Below are positions 16,794 to 22,790 of a stretch of DNA of 22,790 nucleotides, piece after piece. Numbering within the stretch: the first letter of the stretch is position 1; every line of letters starts with the position of its first letter. The stretch lies in assembly GCA_964517315.1 (NCBI GenBank), contig CAZFCJ010000059.1:1-22790 (forward strand), read 5' to 3'. The notes under the pieces are model-generated. The model did not search any database, had not been told where the DNA came from, and saw nothing but the letters and a program-made list of their open reading frames with translations. The position numbers and the translations under genes were made by a program. Source of the DNA: DASWJQ01 sp964517315 (GTDB lineage Bacteria; Chloroflexota; Anaerolineae; Anaerolineales; E44-bin32).

Positions 16794-17513
16794 TCAATCA
16801 CCTCGTTCTTGAAGCTCGATGACCAAGCGCTTGTTCTGGGCGCCTTTACTCTTGTAATCCACCACCCGGATAGGACCGACCTCTCGGGTGTTGGCCACGT
16901 GGGTACCGCCATCAGCCTGCAGGTCCAGATCTTCGATCTCAACCACGCGCACCTCCCGGATCCCTTCCGGCAGCAAATTAATCTTTGTGCGGATCAAATC
17001 CGGGATCTGGAAGGCTTCTTCCCGCGGCAGGATATCGGTCGTCACCGGCCGAGCGGCTTCAACTTCCCGGTTGATCTTCTCCTCGATCTCCTCGGCAAGT
17101 TCCTTGGTCATCGAGTGGAATTCGAAGTCCATCCGCCCCCGCAGCGGGTCCATATTGCCACCGGTGACGCTGACCTGATAATCGCGCCAGATAACGCCGC
17201 ACAGGACGTGCATCGCGGTGTGTGTGCGCATGAGCTGATAGCGGTGCATCCAATCAATCTCTCCGGTCATCCGGGTGCCGACCTCCGGCGGATCGCCGTC
17301 CAGACGATGCCAGATCTCGCCACTCTGTTTCTTCGCTCGGGCTACGTTCCACACCCGCTCGCCGTATTTCACCCAACCCTTGTCCGCGGGCTGCCCACCG
17401 CCTCCTGGATAGAACGCGGTCCGATTCAAGACAACCCCGTTCTCGTCGGCGGCGACAACCTCGCCTTGGAAGGATTTTTGATAGGCATCGTCGAAGTAAA
17501 TCAGTTTGGTCAT
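16794..17513 (-). CDS. AlaX-like alanyl-tRNA editing protein with a changed zinc ligand
   Basis: A 239-residue stand-alone relative of the AlaRS editing domain (AlaX, COG2872). It has an N-terminal barrel part with RTAFYPGGGGQPAD (31-44), and the tRNA_SAD editing part with HTAMH (His98, His102) and DGGTHVANT (201-209, His205). Known AlaX proteins hydrolyse wrongly charged Ser- or Gly-tRNA-Ala using a zinc bound by two His, one Cys and one His. Here the residue in the Cys position of CGGTH is Asp201, so metal binding or specificity may differ. It is the first gene after the isoleucine T-box and abuts ileS with no gap. That raises the possibility that it edits another mischarged tRNA; this is inference. 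The ATG has GGTGGTGA a few bases upstream. Length fits AlaX-M. Confidence 0.88.
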   Translation of the reverse strand: MTKLIYFDDAYQKSFQGEVVAADENGVVLNRTAFYPGGGGQPADKGWVKYGERVWNVARAKKQSGEIWHRLDGDPPEVGTRMTGEIDWMHRYQLMRTHTAMHVLCGVIWRDYQVSVTGGNMDPLRGRMDFEFHSMTKELAEEIEEKINREVEAARPVTTDILPREEAFQIPDLIRTKINLLPEGIREVRVVEIEDLDLQADGGTHVANTREVGPIRVVDYKSKGAQNKRLVIELQERGD

Positions 17514-17562
17514 TTCGTCACCACCCGTTCAGAAATAGCGATCCGTTACCCGTCACGAAAAC

Positions 17563-17593
17563 AAAAAACCCCCGCCCCTGCCGGGACGAGAGT
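17563..17593 (-). terminator. T-box transcription terminator
   Basis: On the minus strand ACTCTCGTCCC pairs with GGGGCGGGGGT (three G-U pairs) around a GGCA loop and runs straight into TTTTTT. It lies 50 nt before the alaX start and competes with the antiterminator of the T-box. Confidence 0.88.
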
Positions 17594-17840
17594 CTCGTCA
17601 GCGCTCCCGCGGTACCACCCCGCTACCCGTCTCCAGAGACGGGCGCTTGTTCGAGTACGGCTCCTCATGAGCTTATACTCGCGCTCGGTTAACAGCGAGC
17701 AACCCCGGCTTCCCTACTGGCCTGGTCGGCGTTCAGGTCGCGGCTCCGGAGGGATTTTCGGCCCGTCGCCCTGCCCCGGCTCGCACTGTCCCAGGTTCGC
17801 TTACAGCGACAAATGAGCGTACTCGTCTCCATCCCAGCCT
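17563..17840 (-). promoter_or_regulatory. T-box riboswitch, isoleucine specifier
   Basis: The leader carries the hallmark T-box sequence GGGTGGTACCGCG (within 17608-17621). The TGGT in it can pair with an ACCA tRNA end, so it expects discriminator A, as in tRNA-Ile. Stem I closes by GGCT...GGAG at the 5' end pairing with CTCC..AGCC near 17743-17752. The internal loop has GAGTA on the 5' side and GAAAATCC on the 3' side, placing ATC (17755-17753, isoleucine) as specifier. Further helices follow, including GAGTA/TACTC and a stem III with CCCGTCTC/GAGACGGG, then a terminator. Uncharged tRNA-Ile should stabilise the antiterminator and switch on alaX-ileS, and perhaps the genes beyond. The class call is secure; the specifier is read by eye. 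Confidence 0.9.
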
Positions 17841-17861
17841 TAAATTTTCAATTGTACTGAG

Positions 17862-17891
17862 ATTATGCCATATGCGGCAGGCCGCGGTCAA
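17862..17891 (-). promoter_or_regulatory. Promoter of the T-box/alaX/ileS operon
   Basis: TTGACC (17891-17886) and CATAAT (17867-17862), each 5 of 6 matches to consensus, are 18 nt apart. Transcription would begin near 17855, about 15 nt before stem I of the T-box. The -35 box overlaps the stop codon of the RNase H-like gene. Confidence 0.7.
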
Positions 17892-18292
17892 TGACCCAGC
17901 AGCTCGACGCTGTCGTCGCGGGATTGCTCCACGAACTCGACCTCGCCAAAGCCCTCAAGCAGGCCCCTCGCCTCATCCCGCAGCTTGCGCATCCGATCGT
18001 CTTTGGCCTTCCAGGCGCCCTCCATTTGGCGCAGGACAAGCTGGCTGTCGCCCCGCACTTCCACGGTGACGGATCCGAGGTCGGTTCCCCTTCCTAAAAG
18101 GTAGGAGCGGAGCGCTCGCAAGCCCGCGACCAAGGTCAAGTACTCGGCTTCGTTGTTGGTCCCCAAGCCGAAATTCAGCCGCTCGGTGGTTCCCTCCGGC
18201 TCGGTCCAAGGTCGAATATGGTAGGAGCCAAACGCAGGACCGGGATTGCCCTTGCTCCCTCCGTCGAAAACCAGCAGGTAGCGACGGGTCAC
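17888..18292 (-). CDS. Ribonuclease HI-like protein
   Basis: A 134-residue RNase H-fold protein that would cut the RNA strand of RNA-DNA hybrids. It starts VTRRYLLVFDGGSKGNPGPA, where Asp10 is the first metal ligand. The other conserved acids are Glu50 in TNNEAEY and Asp82 in VRGDSQLV. The fourth, usually in an NxxAD motif near the end, is not in its normal form: the tail reads SRDDSVELLGH. The GTG start at 18292 was chosen because the fold begins there; the frame runs on to 18418, but that part overlaps the MBL gene and looks non-coding. It begins 34 nt after the MBL stop and is probably co-transcribed with it. Its stop codon overlaps the -35 box of the next operon. Confidence 0.87.
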   Translation of the reverse strand: MTRRYLLVFDGGSKGNPGPAFGSYHIRPWTEPEGTTERLNFGLGTNNEAEYLTLVAGLRALRSYLLGRGTDLGSVTVEVRGDSQLVLRQMEGAWKAKDDRMRKLRDEARGLLEGFGEVEFVEQSRDDSVELLGH

Positions 18293-18326
18293 AATTCGCC
18301 CGCCCCTAGGATAGCGCTTCGCCCAT

Positions 18327-19181
18327 TCACGTTTCCAGCAGTGCTTCCGCTTTCTCCGGATACCAGCGATGGAGCAGGGCCTCGAGGTTGCGCCAGTGAA
18401 GTTCCTCGGCCAGTCCATTGAGAAGGATTCGACTCTTACCGCACTCTTCGATTTCGGCCTCTTCGAGAATCGGCAAAGGGTCCTTGCGCCGGCCCGCCTT
18501 GCGCACCGCCTTGGCGATACAGTTGAGGTATTCGAGGTTTTCCTTCACCGCCGTTCCGACCTCGCCGCGCAAAATGACATCGCCGTGTCCTTGTACCAGA
18601 CTCTCGAGTTTGAGCTTGGGAATCCGCTTCAGGCTCTCCACCATGACATCGTAGTCGCCGTCAACCAGGTGGGGAACCGGCATCATAATGTCGCCGGCGA
18701 AAAGCACCTTTTCCTCGTTCAGAAGCACGCCGACGCCGTCCTCCGTGTGGCCGGGAAGCGGGATCAGCTCAAGCGTCCTCTCCCCCAGGCGCAACCCGAG
18801 CGTGCCCTCTTGGAAGATGAAGTTCGGCAGCACGATCTCCACCTGACCCAGGTTCCGGTTTTCTTCCTTGGCGAGTCTCAGACCCTCACGCCCGCGTGTA
18901 TCGAGCAGGTTCTTGGTCATGACGTGGCCCAGCACAAGCGCCCCGGGAAACCAATGTGCACCGAAGCTGTGATCGGCGTGGTAGTGAGTGTAAATGACGT
19001 AGCGGACACTGCTCTCGAGCTCATCCTCGACGAAGCTCCGCAGTTGCTGAGTTTCGTCCGGGAAGGGCAGTGTATCGACGGCGACCGACCACCTCGGCCC
19101 GACCACCACCCCGGCGTTCACCGAGGCGTATCGATCACTGGTGAAGACGTAGACGTTGTCGGCCACCCGCTCCCTGATCAT
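18327..19181 (-). CDS. Metallo-beta-lactamase-fold hydrolase
   Basis: A 284-residue MBL-fold protein. THYHADHS carries the metal motif HxHxDH (His66, His68, Asp70, His71). PLPGHTEDG supplies the next His, FAGDIM the bridging Asp, and VQGHGD a late His. All ligands are present, so a two-metal hydrolase is likely. The general layout resembles broad-specificity MBL proteins related to the glyoxalase II and quinoprotein-relay groups; the substrate is not predictable. The C-terminal 60 residues are helical. ATG 19181 was preferred to an upstream in-frame start at 19241 because GGGGAGG lies 4 nt before it. The gene has its own promoter and probably leads a two-gene unit with the RNase H-like gene. 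Confidence 0.9.
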   Translation of the reverse strand: MIRERVADNVYVFTSDRYASVNAGVVVGPRWSVAVDTLPFPDETQQLRSFVEDELESSVRYVIYTHYHADHSFGAHWFPGALVLGHVMTKNLLDTRGREGLRLAKEENRNLGQVEIVLPNFIFQEGTLGLRLGERTLELIPLPGHTEDGVGVLLNEEKVLFAGDIMMPVPHLVDGDYDVMVESLKRIPKLKLESLVQGHGDVILRGEVGTAVKENLEYLNCIAKAVRKAGRRKDPLPILEEAEIEECGKSRILLNGLAEELHWRNLEALLHRWYPEKAEALLET

Positions 19182-19185
19182 CCGC

Positions 19186-19192
19186 CCTCCCC
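19186..19192 (-). promoter_or_regulatory. Ribosome binding site that fixes the MBL start
   Basis: GGGGAGG ends 4 nt before ATG 19181 and selects it over the in-frame start 60 nt upstream, which would lie inside the promoter. Confidence 0.75.
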
Positions 19193-19211
19193 AAGAATTA
19201 GAACCGGCGGA

Positions 19212-19241
19212 AGGATAGCACAGGCCCGCGATCGCCGTCAA
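19212..19241 (-). promoter_or_regulatory. Promoter of the MBL gene
   Basis: TTGACG (19241-19236) is a 5-of-6 -35 box. TATCCT (19217-19212) is a 4-of-6 -10 box 18 nt downstream. The start site would fall about 25 nt before the MBL ATG. Confidence 0.6.
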
Positions 19242-19282
19242 ATTACCTTGACATAAATAGGACCGCGACGGCGAAATTACCT
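19237..19282 (-). promoter_or_regulatory. Possible operator at the MBL promoter
   Basis: GTCAA-ggtaat-TTGAC is an inverted repeat overlapping the -35 box. The word AGGTAATTT occurs here (19248-19240) and again 34 nt upstream (19282-19274). Repeats at a promoter often bind a regulator, but no regulator gene lies nearby. Confidence 0.35.
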
Positions 19283-19313
19283 ATGCTTGGATGGCTATAC
19301 GCAGCCACTCCGG

Positions 19314-20453
19314 TCAGTTCGGGGGCGAGAGCGGCTGGGTGGTCGGTGTCGGGTAGATCGTGAACCCCTCCCAAGCGACAAACTCGACGAAGTTGGTTTG
19401 GGCCGGGTTCAGGTAGAACTGCGAGGTAAACCTTCGGAAGAAGTAGGTCACCCGTACCTCATAGGGCCCCGCCGGCAAGTCTCCGATCACGAGGTTCTCC
19501 GAGTAATGGTCATCCGGCTTAACCGAGTCCCATGCATACGTCCAGCCCTGCCATCGTTCCTCGGTATCCAGGTTCACCAGCTGGATCATCTGCTCTTTCA
19601 GCGGCCGTTTGTAGCCATTCATGAAGCGCCCGACGAACACTCCCGTTCCCTGCAAGGGGACCACCCACAACTCCGGATTGCGGGTGTTAAAGTAGCGGTT
19701 CTCACCGATTCGGACTTCGAAATGAAGGTGCGAGCCGGTGGTGTGGCCGGTGTTGCCCACGCGCCCGATGATCTCGCCCTTGGAGACGATTTGGCCGTCC
19801 CAGACGAGGGTCTCCGAAAGGTGCGCGTACACCGTGTACAGCCGCTGCCCTTCGTATCCGAAGTCGTGTTTGATGGCGATGGCCAGCCCGTAGGGATCGG
19901 TCTCATCCTCGACGCCTCGATACAGGCCATAGCCGACCCAGACCACTTCGCCCGCTGCAGCGGCCGTCACCGGGTCCCCGGTCTCGCTGAGCAGGTCCAC
20001 ACCGGTGTGGGTGGGCTCCTCGCCGAAGTACGTGGATCCGTAGCGGTAGCGTGGGTTCACCCAGGATCGGTCGACCGAGGCGACGCCTGAGCCAATCGGC
20101 CGTGTGAAGTAGAAGTGATCCTCCGGCCGCACCGCCCAAGGCGCCGGGTACGGGGGAGGCGCCCATTCGGCAACCGAGACTGGAGCGACCTCAGCTGAGG
20201 AGGACTCGCCGGGAGTCGTGGTGGGGGGTGGTATATGGATGGGCAAGCTGGTTGGCTCGACGCTGGTCGAGGTGGCCGCCGGCGGTGGATTGCCGGTCAC
20301 AGCCGCCTCGGTCGGCAGGGCGATGACTGAGGTTGGAGCATCGGACGGATCCGGCTGCGGCGGGGTGGTGGCCGTTGCGCTTTCCGGGGCCCCCGCACAG
20401 GCAGCGAGCGCCAGTGTCAGAATTAAAGCCATCCGGAAACTGCCTTGGTTCAC
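19314..20453 (-). CDS. M23-family lipoprotein metallopeptidase
   Basis: A 379-residue secreted protein. The GTG start is followed by a signal peptide with lipobox LAAC (Cys19), then a Thr/Pro/Ser-rich spacer to about residue 110. The peptidase domain has the LytM/M23 zinc motifs HTGVD (His149, Asp153) and HLHFE (His242, His244), with AAAAGEVVWVGYG and NTGHTTGS in their usual places. It probably cuts peptide cross-links in cell-wall material, or acts as an amidase activator if inactive. A further C-terminal domain of about 110 residues (PAGPYEVRVTYFFRRF and beyond) looks beta-rich and may bind a ligand. The start overlaps the stop of the TolB-like gene as GTGA, so the two are coupled. An upstream in-frame start at 20567 would lie inside that gene and is rejected. 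Confidence 0.92.
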   Translation of the reverse strand: MNQGSFRMALILTLALAACAGAPESATATTPPQPDPSDAPTSVIALPTEAAVTGNPPPAATSTSVEPTSLPIHIPPPTTTPGESSSAEVAPVSVAEWAPPPYPAPWAVRPEDHFYFTRPIGSGVASVDRSWVNPRYRYGSTYFGEEPTHTGVDLLSETGDPVTAAAAGEVVWVGYGLYRGVEDETDPYGLAIAIKHDFGYEGQRLYTVYAHLSETLVWDGQIVSKGEIIGRVGNTGHTTGSHLHFEVRIGENRYFNTRNPELWVVPLQGTGVFVGRFMNGYKRPLKEQMIQLVNLDTEERWQGWTYAWDSVKPDDHYSENLVIGDLPAGPYEVRVTYFFRRFTSQFYLNPAQTNFVEFVAWEGFTIYPTPTTQPLSPPN

Positions 20454-22378
20454 GGCAGGTGAGTGTCGGTGGGTGCGGGTGTGTCGGTCGGGACCGGGGT
20501 GTCGGTGGGCGTGGGTGTAGGTGACGGAGTCCACCAGCGCCACCACCACGGCGTCACTGTCGGCCAAGGGGTGTTTGTCGGGGTCGGAGTGGGACTGCTG
20601 AACGGTGTGGGGGTGGCGATCGCCTGCTCGGGATAAATCTGGCGCATGGCCTCCAGCCAGCTCAAGCCCTCTGTGAACGCAAACTCGTTGTAACGAGCCC
20701 CGGGCAGGAAAGTCTGCCAGTTATTGAGCGCGGGCTGGCGTTCAAAGCCGTAAGCCCGGGCCAGTGCGGTGAAGTCTACGTAATAGCCTGACGGCACGTT
20801 CTCAAACTCGCGTCCTCCCTGGTCGTAATCGCTGGGCTCACCGCGATAGCGCGCGTCAAAATCCCATGGCCGGCGTCGCAGCGGCTCGCCCTGTGATCCG
20901 TCCTGCTCGGCGGTGCGCACATACACGCGCCAGTAAGTTTGCGACCCGAAATCTTCCCGGACCACTTCGACCCAATCGGCCCGATACAAGCCCTGAGGAA
21001 ACGCGAACGCCCGTCCTGTGTAAAGCCAGTCGTCATAAGGGTAGCCGGGCGGGAGCGGATCGTTAATCCCTACGAAGGCGTGCTCGAGCGAGCCGAGGAA
21101 GTCCCACCCGACCTCTTCTGCGACCCTGGCGCGCAGGCTGCGAAACGGGAGATCCGCGGCCTCGACGAGGGTTGGGTTGGGCGCCCGCAGGTCTCCGAGA
21201 TTGACCAAGCTCATCCGTCCGACTTGCTGCTGGGGTACGGCGCTCCTTGCGGCCTGGGAGCGATCGCCGGAGACATCGGACTTCGAAGCCGCGGCGACCG
21301 GCGGTACCGCGCGCCCCCAGTCGACGAGCGGCGCCGCTCCTTGACCGGTGATCGACACCGAAGGCGGCGCTTGGCTTCCGAGTGCATAGCCGACCACATG
21401 CTCTTCGTTCGGCGAGCGCAGGGTCACGAGCAACGCGGAGCCATCGGGGGACCAGACCGGCCGGGTTCCCGGTCCACGCTGGACCGGATCGGCATCCGGC
21501 CGTCGCGGCTCGAGCGTCCACACGAGATCAAGACCCTGTGCCTCCGTGGCGTAAACGATCCATTTGCCGTCGGGCGAAAACCCGGGGTGCGCCTCATCCA
21601 ATTCCGATGTACGGGTCAAATTTTGAAAACGGTCCGTAGGCCTGTCGAGATCGGAGAGGAAGACGTCGCGCGATCCATCGCGGTCGGAGATAAACGCGAT
21701 CCGCCTTCCGCCGGCCGGATCCCAGTGCGGACTGGTATCCATACCCGGGTGATTGGTGAGTTGTATGGGGGGGCTTCCGATGTTGACGGCGAGGATCCAA
21801 ATATCCAGATCCCCATCGGAATTGGCCTCGTAGGCCAGCCAATTGCCGTCTGCGGACCAAGTGGGATGGCCCTCATACGCCGACGTAACCGTCAGCCGCT
21901 CCACCTCGCCGGTCTGCAGTTCCAGCAGGTAGAGATCCCACTGCCCATCACGGTCCGACCGAAACGCGAGCCGGCTGCCGTCGGGCGAAAGCGCCGGATC
22001 CCGGTCAGCGCCTCCGGCGGTGATGCGGATTGGAGGTGGCCCCCCGAGCCGGTGAGCCTCGAGGTAGGAACGGCCCTGCTCTCCAGCGGCATATACGAGC
22101 CATCCCCCGGCGTTGCGGACCGTTTCGGCTTCGGCGGGCGTTGCCGAAGCCTGCTCGTTATTCATTTCGGCCGACCGGGTTTGTGCGCGGGCCAATTCTG
22201 TGGAAAGTGCGATCAGCGTGGGCTGCAGGTCCACCGACGCCGGCGCGGGGGAATCATGCGCCTGGAGAGCCAGCCAGCCCAACCCCACCGCAGCTACGAC
22301 GCCCACCAGAAGGACTACACGCATGCCTGCGCCCCGAGCAGGGTTGGGCTGCCCGTCAGGCTCCTGGTTCAAACTCAT
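20450..22378 (-). CDS. TolB-like propeller protein with Pro/Thr/Trp-rich tail
   Basis: A 642-residue exported protein anchored by one helix (about 20-40). Residues about 120-340 hold five PD40/TolB-type propeller blades, each with a core such as ALSPDGSRLAF, TWSADGNWLAY, GFSPDGKWIVY or VWSPDGSALLV. A second region (about 400-590; GDLRAPNPTLVEAADLPFRS, GYPYDDWLYTGRAFAF, SGYYVDFTALARAYGFE, WQTFLPGARYNEFAF, WLEAMRQIYP) matches no domain I can name. The tail is a PTPTPT repeat with a tight tryptophan cluster, TPWWWRWWTPS. Start ATG 22378 was chosen because it precedes a normal membrane anchor; the frame continues to 22441 without a better site. Propellers of this kind bind proteins or carbohydrates at the envelope. 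It is coupled by GTGA overlap to the M23 peptidase, so the two probably act together on the cell surface. Confidence 0.88.
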   Translation of the reverse strand: MSLNQEPDGQPNPARGAGMRVVLLVGVVAAVGLGWLALQAHDSPAPASVDLQPTLIALSTELARAQTRSAEMNNEQASATPAEAETVRNAGGWLVYAAGEQGRSYLEAHRLGGPPPIRITAGGADRDPALSPDGSRLAFRSDRDGQWDLYLLELQTGEVERLTVTSAYEGHPTWSADGNWLAYEANSDGDLDIWILAVNIGSPPIQLTNHPGMDTSPHWDPAGGRRIAFISDRDGSRDVFLSDLDRPTDRFQNLTRTSELDEAHPGFSPDGKWIVYATEAQGLDLVWTLEPRRPDADPVQRGPGTRPVWSPDGSALLVTLRSPNEEHVVGYALGSQAPPSVSITGQGAAPLVDWGRAVPPVAAASKSDVSGDRSQAARSAVPQQQVGRMSLVNLGDLRAPNPTLVEAADLPFRSLRARVAEEVGWDFLGSLEHAFVGINDPLPPGYPYDDWLYTGRAFAFPQGLYRADWVEVVREDFGSQTYWRVYVRTAEQDGSQGEPLRRRPWDFDARYRGEPSDYDQGGREFENVPSGYYVDFTALARAYGFERQPALNNWQTFLPGARYNEFAFTEGLSWLEAMRQIYPEQAIATPTPFSSPTPTPTNTPWPTVTPWWWRWWTPSPTPTPTDTPVPTDTPAPTDTHLP

Positions 22379-22393
22379 CTCGACCCGAAGTCT

Positions 22394-22439
22394 CCCATAG
22401 CTGTCAAGTATCACCGCGAACGCAGTTCGCGCCCATAGC
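22394..22439 (-). promoter_or_regulatory. Possible operator region of the TolB-like/M23 operon
   Basis: CGCGAAC-gca-GTTCGCG (22415-22431) is a perfect 7-bp inverted repeat 37 nt before the gene. It is flanked by two direct copies of CCCATAGC (22394-22401 and 22432-22439). No clean -35/-10 pair could be fixed here; TTGCAA with TGCTAT 18 nt downstream on the minus strand is a weak option. Confidence 0.4.
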
Positions 22440-22475
22440 ACGCCCGTCCTACGTCATGTTGCAATTGGGATGCCA

Positions 22476-22512
22476 TAAAAGAGTTAAGCTGGCCGGCCGG
22501 CCAGCTTAGCTC
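22476..22512 (-). terminator. Intrinsic terminator of the right-edge gene
   Basis: A perfect 24-nt palindrome (22485-22508; arms TAAGCTGGCCGG) extended by GAG/CTC gives a very stable stem. On the minus strand it runs directly into TTTTAT. It lies 27 nt after the stop of the gene at the right edge and isolates it from the TolB-like operon. Confidence 0.85.
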
Positions 22513-22539
22513 ATAGATAACCTGACGTTGATGCTGGGA

Positions 22540-22790
22540 TCAGGTATCCGTGGGGGGAATGGGTTCTTCCCAGCGCTGGGCGGCGACTTCGGATGGAATG
22601 TCGAAGGCCTCTGCAAAACCTTCGAGGTCGCCGCCTTGGGCCCGATACGCCGCGACCATGCGGTCGGGGGCCACCATGGCTCGGGCGAACTGCTCTGAGC
22701 TGTCCCGCAGATCGGATAACAGCAAGTCAGCCAGACCCATCTTGCGCCCCTGCGCGCTGGTGATCAGGGCGCTGAGTGTTTCTCGGGCCA
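22540..22790 (-). CDS. C-terminal part of a possible ImmA/IrrE-like protein (5' end outside window)
   Basis: The 83 codons in the window run open to the right edge. An ATG at 22740 exists, but the frame is coding-like before it (RETLSALITSAQGRK), so the true start is probably outside. The visible segment SSEQFARAMVAPDRMVAAY followed by LEGFAEAFDIPSEVAAQRW resembles the C-terminus of ImmA/IrrE metallopeptidases, where FAaeLLmP precedes a helix-turn-helix-like LA..f.vS...a..R. The catalytic HExxH would lie outside the window and cannot be checked, so the assignment is tentative. A strong terminator follows. Confidence 0.55.
   Translation of the reverse strand, partial: ARETLSALITSAQGRKMGLADLLLSDLRDSSEQFARAMVAPDRMVAAYRAQGGDLEGFAEAFDIPSEVAAQRWEEPIPPTDT

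Noticed and set aside
16401..17816. Long plus-strand open frame of 471 codons opposite ileS and alaX
   Set aside because: It is antisense to two clear conserved genes and the T-box, and its translation has no family resemblance. High GC makes long shadow frames common.
19248..19253. TTGACA on the plus strand
   Set aside because: There is no matching -10 and no plus-strand gene downstream.
20454..20567. N-terminal extension of the M23 gene
   Set aside because: It reads through the PT-repeat coding region of the upstream gene in another frame; the GTGA overlap and lipobox support the start at 20453.
20460..20620. GT-rich repeats resembling a tandem array
   Set aside because: They are the reverse strand of a coding PTPTPT linker, a common feature of secreted Chloroflexota proteins, not a CRISPR or satellite.
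22400..22406. Perfect TTGACA on the minus strand as a -35 for the TolB-like gene
   Set aside because: No -10-like sequence lies 16-18 nt downstream; transcription would begin at or inside the coding start.

Overview
The window looks like chromosomal, high-GC bacterial DNA, most likely from a member of the Chloroflexota (Anaerolineae-like). The pointers are Thr/Pro-rich PTPTPT linkers on secreted proteins, a Hanks-type kinase fused to a solute-binding sensor, a class I IleRS with unusual signature motifs, and a T-box leader in front of ileS. This assignment is an inference from gene style; no marker phylogeny was possible. No CRISPR array, insertion sequence, phage gene or rRNA was seen. Most of the window is housekeeping and cell-envelope DNA, and no clearly new multi-gene system stands out.

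Left part (1-8013). A YjiC-like glycosyltransferase (cut by the window edge) and an MFS exporter form a minus-strand pair joined by a 1-nt stop/start overlap. They diverge across a 690-nt gap from a Ser/Thr kinase whose extracytoplasmic part resembles a shortened LivJ-type binding protein. Next come a decaying SRPBCC (polyketide-cyclase-like) gene with an early stop and a -1 frameshift, a tRNA-Asp(GTC) with its own promoter and terminator, a DUF2267 protein, and a long TPR protein. The TPR protein looks like the C-terminal half of a cyclase/AAA-ATPase regulator that has lost its front.

Middle (8014-10752). A DUF4349 lipoprotein and an NAD-dependent epimerase lie on the plus strand. The epimerase converges by a 10-nt overlap on the next cluster.

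Core operon (minus strand, 17891 down to 10743). A sigma70-like promoter leads into an isoleucine-type T-box riboswitch (specifier ATC, conserved T-box sequence, terminator). Behind it follow an AlaX-like editing protein, ileS, lspA, rluD and a threonine aldolase, several abutting or overlapping. The T-box should make at least alaX-ileS respond to uncharged tRNA-Ile. A 24-nt perfect palindrome in the ileS-lspA gap may attenuate or process the message.

Right part (17888-22790, minus strand). An RNase HI-like protein follows an MBL-fold hydrolase that has its own promoter and a nearby inverted repeat. An envelope pair follows: a TolB-like propeller protein with a Pro/Thr/Trp-rich tail, and an M23 lipoprotein peptidase started by a GTGA overlap. 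A strong intrinsic terminator separates this pair from a gene cut by the right edge, whose C-terminus resembles ImmA/IrrE-type proteins.
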